NCBI GenBank assembly: GCA_030066315.1
Contig: JASJBW010000020.1
Span: 1 to 32,326, forward strand
Direction: 5' to 3'
Source: Gammaproteobacteria bacterium
GTDB taxonomy: Bacteria > Pseudomonadota > Gammaproteobacteria > GCA-001735895
DNA length: 32,326 nucleotides
Below, piece after piece: positions 1 through 8,776 of the stretch. The notes beneath the pieces are model-generated. The model worked only from the letters and a program-made list of their open reading frames with translations. It was not told the origin of the DNA and ran no database searches. The position numbers and the translations under genes were made by a program. How positions within the stretch are numbered: the first letter of the stretch is position 1; each line of letters begins with the position of its first letter.

Positions 1-35
1 ATATATCAAGCTCTGTAATACTTTGATTAAAAGAG

Positions 36-49
36 TTGATAAATATCAA
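36..49. promoter_or_regulatory. FNR/DNR-type binding site (TTGAT-AAAT-ATCAA)
   Basis: Perfect match to the TTGATN4ATCAA consensus, centred about 64 bp upstream of the ATG of the Crp/Fnr ORF at 107. Confidence 0.75.
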
Positions 50-106
50 CCCGTTAATCACTAAGACAAAATATTCTTATTTTTTAACATTCGTACGGAT
101 TCGGTT

Positions 107-808
107 ATGGATACCAAAAAAAGCACCAATAACTGTAATCAACTGGAGTCTTATTTACGTCAGAACATCTTGTTCAGTCGTCTGACTGATGAACAACTGG
201 ATTCCATGTGCCAATACTCCAGGGTCATAACACTCAAAGAGGGCGAAACTTTATTCCGTTATGGCGATACCGTACATAATTTTTATTTTGTTTATGAAGG
301 ACTGATTAAACTTTTTCGCCAATCTGCCGATGGGCAGGAAAAAATTATCGAAATGGAGGGCGCCGGAAAAATATTTGCTGAGGCCCTCATGTTTCTAGAC
401 CTAAATTTTTACCCGGTCAGTGCAGCCGCCATGAAAAAATCTACCGTCATTTCAATCAGCTCGCATCACTTTCTTAAGCTTCTTCGCACTTCAAATGATA
501 CCTGCTTATTAATCATGGGTGATTTAAGTAAGCGCTTGCATGAATTGATTGGAGAGATCGATCACTTGAGCCTGCAGACAGGACGGATGCGTATTGCCAA
601 CTATTTGCTCGATTTGTCTCGAGATAAAGGTGATGAATTCAAGCTGGACATTCCCAAAAATGCAATTGCCTCCTTGTTATCGCTGCAACCGGAAACTTTT
701 TCTCGATTATTAAAAGAATTATGTAAAGATCAAATCATACAGGTTAAAGAAAACCAGATTGGCGTGCTGAATAAGCCATTATTAAGGGAAAAGGCTGGCC
801 TGATTTAA
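107..808 (+). CDS. Crp/Fnr-family transcriptional regulator, Dnr-like
   Basis: cNMP-binding-like core (GQEKIIEM...FAEALMFLD) and HTH with LQPETFSRLLKEL, closely resembling the Pseudomonas Dnr pattern; no N-terminal Cys cluster typical of FNR Fe-S proteins. Confidence 0.85.
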   Translation: MDTKKSTNNCNQLESYLRQNILFSRLTDEQLDSMCQYSRVITLKEGETLFRYGDTVHNFYFVYEGLIKLFRQSADGQEKIIEMEGAGKIFAEALMFLDLNFYPVSAAAMKKSTVISISSHHFLKLLRTSNDTCLLIMGDLSKRLHELIGEIDHLSLQTGRMRIANYLLDLSRDKGDEFKLDIPKNAIASLLSLQPETFSRLLKELCKDQIIQVKENQIGVLNKPLLREKAGLI

Positions 809-834
809 TCAATCATTAGTAATTGATAGCCTGT

Positions 835-1626
835 TTAGTAACCCAATACGTGCTGCAACATCAGGTGATAATTCTCATAAGCCGCGGTGTCCGTCTTTTC
901 AAAAGCCGTAAAATTAATTTTTGACAGCATCTCCTGCCCTGCTTCGGTATCTTTAGCTTCTACCAAGGCCAGGCGAATTTTATCTCTAACCTCTTGGGGC
1001 ACCTTAGGTGAAGCAGAAAATGCCATATGGGGTAATGAATCAGTCGTGGTGATCGTATTCAAACCTTCATAACTCCCCACTAACGCGGTTGGAATAATCG
1101 CGGCATAGACCCTTTTATCCATGACCATTTTTGCCGCATCGTTTGAATCCCGAGCATAAACAATCATGGGTTGACGGAAAGGATCGGTGAACAAATCTAG
1201 TAACCGAATGGCTCCAACACTGGGAGCAACCAGTGTCGCGACTCTTTTCAATACCAGTTCTTCGATATCAAAGACCAGCTCATCTTCATGCGAAACTAAT
1301 GCAAAGCTGACTGTATCAGGTAACTTGGCCAACACCTCGTAGTTTTTCTTATTCACGCGATAATCGGTAAAGTGCGCTGCATCCAGCACCAGGTCAAAAC
1401 CGTTTTCTCGGCGCATATCCGCCCAATAGGTTATAAAGTTACTATGACCTTTAATTGTAATCGTATGGCCGGTTTGACGGGACAAATAATTGGCCAAAGG
1501 GGTATAGGCTTCAATAATTTGTTTCTTGGGCAAGATGGGTTGAATAGACAGCGAAAACTCCAGTGCACTGGCTGTGCTGGATAGCCCCAATAACAGGATG
1601 GAAAAAACCGCTAAGAACCTACTCAT
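835..1626 (-). CDS. PhnD-like periplasmic substrate-binding protein
   Basis: Signal peptide; LSIQPILPKKQIIEAYTPLANYLSRQTG and FDLVLDAAHFTDYR pattern of the phosphate/phosphonate-type SBP family. Confidence 0.75.
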   Translation of the reverse strand: MSRFLAVFSILLLGLSSTASALEFSLSIQPILPKKQIIEAYTPLANYLSRQTGHTITIKGHSNFITYWADMRRENGFDLVLDAAHFTDYRVNKKNYEVLAKLPDTVSFALVSHEDELVFDIEELVLKRVATLVAPSVGAIRLLDLFTDPFRQPMIVYARDSNDAAKMVMDKRVYAAIIPTALVGSYEGLNTITTTDSLPHMAFSASPKVPQEVRDKIRLALVEAKDTEAGQEMLSKINFTAFEKTDTAAYENYHLMLQHVLGY

Positions 1627-1893
1627 AACATTTCCTCTAGAACCTGAGTAGATATATAGCTAATTCAGCACGTAAAACCAGTTATTAACCCCAAATAGTC
1701 ATTAAATCCCAAAATTAATCGATAAGATGACGGTTTAGAAGGATTGTTGAGCGATGGCCGCCTTCAAACTGAAAAGTATTTTGGCTGGAACCTGGCAACA
1801 TAATTGAAATAATTGATCAAAATACTGTAATTATCTAGAAACTGAGTATTTATCACTATGATTAAACATCGATAATTGACCAAAAGCACGCTT

Positions 1894-2232
1894 CTAGTGA
1901 GCAGATAAACGCTTTACGATTTGTACGACGTCTGCAGGGCAGATATTTTCATTACCACAGGTTTTATGGTCTTCAATAAAAGCCAGTAAGTTATTGAGTC
2001 GCGCATTTAATTCTTCTGGCAGCCTTTCAGAATTATCTGCGGGATCTTGCCAGCCTTTAAACTCAACCTTGTGTTGACTTGAAGAGATCGCGCAGAAAAG
2101 AATGGCATTTTTACAATTTCCAGTCTTAACGTCGCATACGGGCACGGTGACTTCAAAACTGTTATTCGTATCAGACGCAGAGCAGATGCAATGCCTACAA
2201 TCAACCTCAATGTCATATTTTTTTATAGTCAT
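1894..2232 (-). CDS. Small Cys-rich protein of unknown function
   Basis: ORF 1894..2268 begins with TTG; the internal ATG at 2232 (MTIKKYDIEVDCRHCIC...) is the more plausible start; 8 Cys in about 112 aa. Confidence 0.5.
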   Translation of the reverse strand: MTIKKYDIEVDCRHCICSASDTNNSFEVTVPVCDVKTGNCKNAILFCAISSSQHKVEFKGWQDPADNSERLPEELNARLNNLLAFIEDHKTCGNENICPADVVQIVKRLSAH

Positions 2233-2493
2233 CACTGCTGCTTCAATCTTGCTTAGTGGACAGGCCAATCATAAGCGCTATTTTGAAGTTAATTCAATAG
2301 TTTCATACCCATAGATCGTTATGAATCCATTGGATCATTCAAAATTATCAATTGGGCACATTATTCTTGAGCCCTCAAATCTTGCTGCGGCCTTCTTGAA
2401 AAGGTACAGCACTTCTTGAAGTACCTTAAGCACTGGTTGTTCATCACCTCACGTGCCGGTAGACTTGTAAAACAAGATCATCAGGATGTTTTC

Positions 2494-3123
2494 ATGCGAT
2501 CGTGTAATCCTTTCGTTGTATTTGCTGTACTCATGCTGGGCTATAGCGTAAATGCTTTAGGCCAGGACCCTACTCCCGAGGACTCTGGGATCATTCCGAC
2601 ACTGAACGACAGAAAAACTGCCGTTTTGCCTCGGAATGCTATACGGGTCGCCTCTGACAGGCTGCCCGGTTTCAATTTGCTCAGCAATAACCCACCCGTT
2701 CCCAAGTTCGAGATGCACGATGAAGCAGGTCACAAAGTGACCTTCGACAAGTTCCAGGGCAAGGTGGTGCTGTTCAATCTATGGGCCACGTGGTGCCCAC
2801 CGTGTATTAGGGAAATGCCTGAACTTAATGCTTTGCAAGCACAATACAAGGATGACGGCTTTATCGTTGTACCCGTCGCAAGTGGCCAACAGGGTGATGA
2901 AGAACCCGCAGCATTTCTTCGTAAACACGGATTGAACGAACTCACGACCTATTATGATTCATATTCCCAGTTTATGCGCCTTTTCGATATCGAAACCCTG
3001 CCAACCACCTTTCTAATCGATAGAGATGGCAACATGCGCGGAGGTGTTCTCGGTATGCTGGATTGGAGTTCTGCAGAAGCAAAGGCCTTGATCGAGGCAT
3101 TTCTTTACGAAAAGAAAACCTGA
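2494..3123 (+). CDS. TlpA-like thioredoxin-fold protein
   Basis: WATWCPPC active site, LFDIETLPTTFLIDRDG; start adjusted to the ATG at 2494, giving a signal peptide MRSCNPFVVFAVLMLGYSVNALG. Confidence 0.85.
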   Translation: MRSCNPFVVFAVLMLGYSVNALGQDPTPEDSGIIPTLNDRKTAVLPRNAIRVASDRLPGFNLLSNNPPVPKFEMHDEAGHKVTFDKFQGKVVLFNLWATWCPPCIREMPELNALQAQYKDDGFIVVPVASGQQGDEEPAAFLRKHGLNELTTYYDSYSQFMRLFDIETLPTTFLIDRDGNMRGGVLGMLDWSSAEAKALIEAFLYEKKT

Positions 3124-3147
3124 TGATTGGGCGCTAACAATGATGGA

Positions 3148-3261
3148 TTATTCAGAATCATCGCCTTTACAACAAAGGCATCGTTGACAATAAAAAATCC
3201 TAACAAGGATCAAAATTAGAATAAAAAGGGCAATCAGATTGAGGGTAATGACAATATCCAT
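3148..3261 (-). CDS. Putative 37-aa single-TM micro-protein with Cys-rich tail
   Basis: Manual translation: MDIVITLNLIALFILILILVRIFYCQRCLCCKGDDSE*; below the size cutoff of the supplied ORF track; weak SD. Confidence 0.4.
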   Translation of the reverse strand: MDIVITLNLIALFILILILVRIFYCQRCLCCKGDDSE

Positions 3262-3488
3262 ATTGGTACAGGCCTTAAAGGGGGTTGTGTATTACTTCAT
3301 ACCTTGGTCAATATTAAATTAAGGATGCATATGATTTAAACATAAACTTTGAGGTTTTATTGCAACGAATACTGAATTTAAGCCAAGACAATGATGTCGC
3401 TTTGTCCTCTCCCTTCTTCATGATTAGAGGCAAGAATTTTTTTTAATAGGATAGCCTGCTCACAACAACTCAAATTGGATTAATCGAC

Positions 3489-4103
3489 ATGGCTAAACAA
3501 TTACGCTGCGAACTGGTCTCGCAGGAAACGGTCTATGATCTAGTTTATAAACTGGCTGGGTTGATCTCGGCCAGTGACTATCACCCTGACCTGGTGGTGG
3601 CTATTTCTCGCGGAGGTTTTACCCCGGCAAGAGTATTGTGCGATGTACTTGGTCTGTTTAATTTAACCAGTATTCGTATCGTGCATTACCGCAAGGCCGC
3701 TGTTCACAATCAGCAGGCTTATGTGAAATATCCTTTATGTATGGATATCGCAAGGCAACGTATTCTGCTAGTGGATGATGTGAATGATACCGGCGATACC
3801 TTGAAAACGGCACGTGATCATCTGCAGAGCCTGGGACCCTCCGAGGTCAGAATAGCCGTACTGCATGAAAAAACATGTTCACCGGTGAGTGCTGATTATG
3901 TCGCTGAGAACCTGGAAGAATGGCGTTGGCTCATCTACCCCTGGGCGGTTGTAGAAGATGTGGGTGGTTTCCTGCGCGAAATGAAACCTCCACCTGACAA
4001 TTTAGACCAAGCTGCCGCATGGCTCCTTAACACGTATGGTATACAATTGCCCAATGAACAGTTGGTGCGTTTATTGAACTTGATTCGTCTCGTACATGAA
4101 TAA
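3489..4103 (+). CDS. Phosphoribosyltransferase (type I PRTase fold)
   Basis: PRPP-binding motif RILLVDDVNDTGDTL and AISRGGFTPARVLCD. Confidence 0.85.
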   Translation: MAKQLRCELVSQETVYDLVYKLAGLISASDYHPDLVVAISRGGFTPARVLCDVLGLFNLTSIRIVHYRKAAVHNQQAYVKYPLCMDIARQRILLVDDVNDTGDTLKTARDHLQSLGPSEVRIAVLHEKTCSPVSADYVAENLEEWRWLIYPWAVVEDVGGFLREMKPPPDNLDQAAAWLLNTYGIQLPNEQLVRLLNLIRLVHE

Positions 4104-4111
4104 CATTGAAT

Positions 4112-6640
4112 CTAACCCGGACATTGATTGAGATTTTCTATAAACCGATACAGCAGCCTTGCACCGTGCTGATCCACCACCGTACTGCCCAACGGAGGCA
4201 TGGCATCATCGTCACGCCGATTCATACGAAGGTATAACAAAGAGTCATCAGCACGCCCTGGTGTCAGACGTTGCGCACCTGCTACTCCGAGATCACCACG
4301 GGTTGGCGCCACGTTACAGAGATCTCGATCACCCCATAGTGTTGCATACCTTAAATCCATATCAACATCCTGAATGACCACACCGGGTCGGTGACATTGT
4401 GCACAATTGGTATGGAGGTAGGCCTGAACGCGCAGTTCCTCATTAACCAGGGTATTAAAAGGATCAGGCATCTCCGCTAATGTTTCTATGGCTCCAGGAG
4501 CGCTGGAGAACAGGCCAATATTGTCGAGCGATATAATCTGGTTGCCAATTGCATCACCATTAGCCGGGTAATGCTGGTAGCGGTTGAATTGAGCGATTTC
4601 AGCGCCCAGGACATGCCCTGCTGCGGGCGTATGACATCCCGCACATTGAGCTGTGCTGGGATACACATAGACCTGGTCATTGATGGTCTTTTGTTTACCG
4701 TTTAGAACCAGCGTAGCCTCGGTCTGCTGATCGTTCCATTCGTAACTGTAACCTCCCCAACTATCATCGTCATGATGCACCAATAGCCGTGTTTCAACCA
4801 ATTGATCATTCAACCTGAAATTTTTGACCAGGACGCTGCCTATTGGGAAGGTCCAATCGCCATCCGCTTCAATGGTTATCGTGGTGTTATCCTGCAAAAC
4901 AAACCACCGGTCCTTAACGGCATTATCTGACCAGAAAGGCGCATTGATTGAATAGGGTATCAGGGCGCTATCCATATTTTGTGGATTGTTGGGGTCCACG
5001 CAACCTGTTTCAGATAGGAGTATAGGGAAATTTGATGCGATGGCCGGGTCAATGCGATAAATTTCTCCGTCTGACCAGGATAACACGTAAAGCTCCCCGT
5101 TATTATCTTCAGCGAAAGCACTGATCTGCTTGGCAGAGCTGGCTAATACCTCAGTCGTTGACGATGGATTGGTAGCAGCTGGATCCAGGCCCCAAATAGT
5201 GCCAAAGCCAAAATCCGCAAATAAATACTTTCCCTGAAGATGGGTAAGCAAGGCGTTACTACCTCGGTATACATAACCGCCGACAACGGTCACTCCCTCA
5301 GAACGTGGATATTCATGCAAGGGTAAGGTGTTGACGATTCCGGTACAATCACCCGCATAGTTATTATTGAACAGGCTGCCTTCATAGCATCCCCAGCCAT
5401 AATGTTTGCCACCCTCAATCCGATCTATTTCTTCGAGTGCACCCTGCCCGACATCACCCAGATAAATCTCATCAGTTAACCGGTCAAAGCTCCAGCGCCA
5501 AGGATTTCTCAGGCCATAAGCAAAGATTTCATCCAATACCTGATTATCGGTTACAAATGGATTGTCATTCGGGATCACATAAGAGTCGCCGGGCTGGGGT
5601 GCGCTATCAACATCGATTCGGAGCATTGAACCCAATAGGGTTTGGGTGTTTAAACCATTCTGGTACAAATCATTGGCACTACCGCCATCACCCAGACCAA
5701 TATACAGGTAGCCATTCGAATCAAATGCGATATGGCCACCATTATGGTTATTGGCCGGCTGATTAATGACCATAACCTGATCTTCGTTACTAAACGCGGG
5801 AATATTCAGGGTTAAACCGTTATCAGGGCTGATATAACGACTGACAATGGTTTGTAGACCATTTTGTGTCGATATGTAATATAAAAAGACCTGTCCATTG
5901 CTTTGAAATTGCGGATGGAATGCCATACCGAGTAATCCTCGTTCATCCCCCCCACTCGTGTAGACCGCCCGGTCCGTTAAATCCGCGAAGAGGGTCGTCG
6001 CATTATCTCCGCTAGCAAAGGTCTTAATCAATCCATCCTGTTCGACCACGTACCAGCGATCATTATTACCTGGTGCCTGCAACATGAGTACGGGTTTTTC
6101 AAAATCCAGGTTTGAAAATACTTGCGTCAATTCGATGCCATTATTATCAGCGGGTGGATCAGGAATATAACAAGTCGAATTGACTGGACGATTCACTAAA
6201 GCAGGAACCAGGGTATCGTCATCGTTTCGGATAAAGAGCGAAATCGTCTCCTCTGCAGCGATCACCTGGTTTAAATGACTGAACTGCAGGCTAAAGCTCT
6301 CATCGAGTTCTACGCTCTCATCACCCTCAATAGGTACTGTTATTTGAGTACTGGTCTCACCTGCATTGATTTCAATATAACCACTGACTGACTGGTAATC
6401 GGTACCCGCTTCAGCCGTCTGGTCCTGTGTTGAATAGTTGAAGCTAATTGTTTCATTGTGAGGCTTATCTAGACGTATCCCAATAATAAAATCCTGTTGA
6501 CCCAGATCTTGTTCAAGAACATCACGTTCAAGGACAGAAAAAACAGGAAGATTTGCCGAATTACCTTGAGATGAATCACCACAACCAGAGAGAATGAGAA
6601 AGCATCCAAAGGCGATCAAACTGCTTAAAATCCGGTTCAT
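4112..6640 (-). CDS. Lipoprotein: Calx-beta + PQQ-dependent sugar dehydrogenase + C-terminal diheme cytochrome c domain (SO2930-like)
   Basis: Lipobox LILSGC; Calx-beta-like repeat (AEAGTDYQSVSGYIEINAGETS); glucose/sorbosone dehydrogenase motifs (RGLLGMAFHPQF, NHNGGHIAFDSNGYLYIGLGDGG, YGLRNPWRWSFD); heme motifs CAGCH and CAQCH. Confidence 0.85.
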   Translation of the reverse strand: MNRILSSLIAFGCFLILSGCGDSSQGNSANLPVFSVLERDVLEQDLGQQDFIIGIRLDKPHNETISFNYSTQDQTAEAGTDYQSVSGYIEINAGETSTQITVPIEGDESVELDESFSLQFSHLNQVIAAEETISLFIRNDDDTLVPALVNRPVNSTCYIPDPPADNNGIELTQVFSNLDFEKPVLMLQAPGNNDRWYVVEQDGLIKTFASGDNATTLFADLTDRAVYTSGGDERGLLGMAFHPQFQSNGQVFLYYISTQNGLQTIVSRYISPDNGLTLNIPAFSNEDQVMVINQPANNHNGGHIAFDSNGYLYIGLGDGGSANDLYQNGLNTQTLLGSMLRIDVDSAPQPGDSYVIPNDNPFVTDNQVLDEIFAYGLRNPWRWSFDRLTDEIYLGDVGQGALEEIDRIEGGKHYGWGCYEGSLFNNNYAGDCTGIVNTLPLHEYPRSEGVTVVGGYVYRGSNALLTHLQGKYLFADFGFGTIWGLDPAATNPSSTTEVLASSAKQISAFAEDNNGELYVLSWSDGEIYRIDPAIASNFPILLSETGCVDPNNPQNMDSALIPYSINAPFWSDNAVKDRWFVLQDNTTITIEADGDWTFPIGSVLVKNFRLNDQLVETRLLVHHDDDSWGGYSYEWNDQQTEATLVLNGKQKTINDQVYVYPSTAQCAGCHTPAAGHVLGAEIAQFNRYQHYPANGDAIGNQIISLDNIGLFSSAPGAIETLAEMPDPFNTLVNEELRVQAYLHTNCAQCHRPGVVIQDVDMDLRYATLWGDRDLCNVAPTRGDLGVAGAQRLTPGRADDSLLYLRMNRRDDDAMPPLGSTVVDQHGARLLYRFIENLNQCPG

Positions 6641-6746
6641 CAGAAACCTTTAGGCATTTTTAGAGATATAGATCATTGTAGGTAACTGCACGCGCAAATC
6701 CTATCCAATTTTTTCACAGTCCTAGCGAGTTCTGATCAAGAACCGC

Positions 6747-7280
6747 TCACGAAACCAAGGGATAGGATGTTTTAACACGGTACCTGACGCCACTGTCGAC
6801 CGGCTCCGAGATTACCAGCACAAATCGATTCACCTCCCAAGGTATTGGTTGATAAACCTGACTCCCCGGATTTTGACTTATTTTCCGGGTAACCGTTATA
6901 TGTGGATTATAAAGTCTTTTGTCTGGATTAAAGCCACAATCGGAAATACGCTGCCCCAGGCGCTGCTGCAGATTGACCAAGCCTTCTGGGACCTGTTCCA
7001 GTCCCAGCCACACGATCCTGGGCTTTTTAAAATAACCACGATGATTAATTGATAACTCAAAAGGCTTGACCTTGACTTCACTTGCCTTTTCAATATAACA
7101 ATCAACCTCATCAAGCGGTATATTACCCAGGAAATGTAATGTCAGATGCAGGTTATATAGCGGTACTCGTCTCCCTTTTTTCTGGATATCACTGAAAGTT
7201 TCATAAGTTGTATTTATCTTGGACCTCAACTCGTCATCTGGCCACAAGGCAAAAAACAAACGTTCATAGGTCTTAGTCAT
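6747..7280 (-). CDS. thpR: RNA 2',3'-cyclic phosphodiesterase (2H family)
   Basis: Two HxTx motifs (HLTL, HITV) and RLFFALWPDDELR N-terminus; start adjusted to the internal ATG at 7280. Confidence 0.85.
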   Translation of the reverse strand: MTKTYERLFFALWPDDELRSKINTTYETFSDIQKKGRRVPLYNLHLTLHFLGNIPLDEVDCYIEKASEVKVKPFELSINHRGYFKKPRIVWLGLEQVPEGLVNLQQRLGQRISDCGFNPDKRLYNPHITVTRKISQNPGSQVYQPIPWEVNRFVLVISEPVDSGVRYRVKTSYPLVS

Positions 7281-8172
7281 TGGGCCTATTCCATAGAATA
7301 TGATCCAGGCGATCATCTTCATAAAGGCCCTTGACCTGATCAGTTAAGTTGCAGGATTGATACACTGGCCCCTTAATGCAACCCCGGCTCTGTACCGGTT
7401 TGATAGACCAATCCATTTTAATACCCAGGACCTCGGATCCCGGCCACGCCTTATATTGGACAAGCTCACTTGTGGGTTTAATGGTTAGGATTAACTTGTC
7501 ACGATAATAAAATGTCATTAAACCACTGACTGCTTGCTCACCTGTGATCTGATGATTCATCGCCAATAAACTATTCATCGTACTCGGTAATTCAGGAATT
7601 ACCGGCACAACAGGTAATGCCCGCTTTTTCTTTTCAGCCATGGCTTTTGGATGAAAAGATTCAGCATTGGTTAAAGCTTCTTTGCTTTGTTCTGGCACTG
7701 CGAACTGTCGTTCTTTTAATACCTCGTCGTAATCGTTACGCGGACCTTCAGCTTTTATCTTTTGTGGGTCCGCTGAAAGTGCCGACTCTGCCGTCTCCAG
7801 TTCTTTATCGACGGAAATCCCTGCGGATAGCCCTACTGCGGCTTCATCAGCAGCGTCCTGTGCTACCGATGATGAAAACCTGGTCTCATTGATGGCTGAA
7901 GGCATTTCCGCTGGAGAACGTGTTGATTGATCATGCTGGGATAAAATAACCTCCTCCAGTTCCTCGGGTGTATCGAGCATAAGTTCCAGAACGACATTAA
8001 AACTGATAACCAAAATGGCTGCCGTGGAAAGCCCCCATAACCAGCGTTTACGTTTGCGATACAGTGCTTTTTCAGCGGCCTGATGAATCGACTGGTCGAT
8101 GGAAACCGAAGGTTCTTCCTGGCGCGAATGCTGGTACAGCTTGATCAATTTTTCATCTTGAGGATCTGTCAT
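7273..8172 (-). CDS. Putative anti-sigma factor / single-TM protein
   Basis: Immediately downstream of the sigma gene with an ATGA overlap (ATG at 8172); central TM WLWGLSTAAILVISFNVVLELML. Confidence 0.6.
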   Translation of the reverse strand: MTDPQDEKLIKLYQHSRQEEPSVSIDQSIHQAAEKALYRKRKRWLWGLSTAAILVISFNVVLELMLDTPEELEEVILSQHDQSTRSPAEMPSAINETRFSSSVAQDAADEAAVGLSAGISVDKELETAESALSADPQKIKAEGPRNDYDEVLKERQFAVPEQSKEALTNAESFHPKAMAEKKKRALPVVPVIPELPSTMNSLLAMNHQITGEQAVSGLMTFYYRDKLILTIKPTSELVQYKAWPGSEVLGIKMDWSIKPVQSRGCIKGPVYQSCNLTDQVKGLYEDDRLDHILWNRPND

Positions 8173-8714
8173 AAACACTCTTCCATCATCACCCTAAGCT
8201 GGGACATCGCGTAACGGATACGACTTTTAATGGTTTCCCGTCCAACCGCCATGACATCGGCAATTTGCTGTAAACTCAACCCGGCTTCCTCCTTGAGTAA
8301 AAATACATCCCGCTGTTCTATCGGCAAGGCTGCCACACTGTTTTTAATTAATTCTATACAGTCCTCTCCTTCCTGTTGACGTTCCGTTGAAATCATACCT
8401 GGTTGATCCCCCGGGTTTTGCTGGTCATCGGCCCTACGGATTTGGGCCTTACGGAAGGTATCGGTACTGAGATTTCGCGCCACGGTATAAACCCAGGCTT
8501 TAAAATGATTACCATCGAACTGTGCGTGCTGGTCAATAATGCGAAGCCAACAGTCATGAAAAATATCTTCTGCGGTCGCTTCTGCATGCCCTAAACGTAG
8601 CAGGTATAAGTATAGTGGCTGACGATAACGTGCATATAATTGTTCGAAAGCCGTCATATCTCCTTTTCGGTAAGTGGCAAACAGGGATTCATCGGTAATG
8701 TGTTGTTCTTTCAT
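8169..8714 (-). CDS. ECF-type RNA polymerase sigma factor
   Basis: Region 2 (FEQLYARYRQPLYLYLLRLGHAEATAEDIFHDCWLRI) and region 4 (LPIEQRDVFLLKEEAGLSLQQIADVMAVGRETIKSRIRYA); start adjusted to the ATG at 8714. Confidence 0.9.
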   Translation of the reverse strand: MKEQHITDESLFATYRKGDMTAFEQLYARYRQPLYLYLLRLGHAEATAEDIFHDCWLRIIDQHAQFDGNHFKAWVYTVARNLSTDTFRKAQIRRADDQQNPGDQPGMISTERQQEGEDCIELIKNSVAALPIEQRDVFLLKEEAGLSLQQIADVMAVGRETIKSRIRYAMSQLRVMMEECL

Positions 8715-8730
8715 GCTTGAATATAAAAGG

Positions 8731-8755
8731 TGGCACGATGTTATGCATCGTGCCA
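8731..8755. repeat. Perfect 10-bp inverted repeat (TGGCACGATG-ttatg-CATCGTGCCA)
   Basis: Read directly; lies between the VWA gene stop and the sigma gene start. Confidence 0.9.
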
Positions 8756-8776
8756 ATGGAATGAATTAAACATGGC

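Noticed and set aside
808-827. ATCAAT-N8-ATTGAT inverted repeat between the convergent regulator and SBP genes
   Set aside because: AT-only weak stem with no T run; arms are in the wrong orientation and spacing for an FNR box
1810-1825. TTGATCAA near 1813 as a second FNR/DNR site
   Set aside because: Lacks the 4-bp spacer of TTGATN4ATCAA
3163-3179. GCCTTT-acaac-AAAGGC hairpin as tlpA terminator
   Set aside because: 6-bp stem with no adjacent T run on the plus strand; overlaps the micro-ORF's Cys-rich tail
5437-5766. 109-aa plus-strand ORF inside the PQQ dehydrogenase gene
   Set aside because: Low-complexity His/Ser-rich antisense translation of a confident CDS
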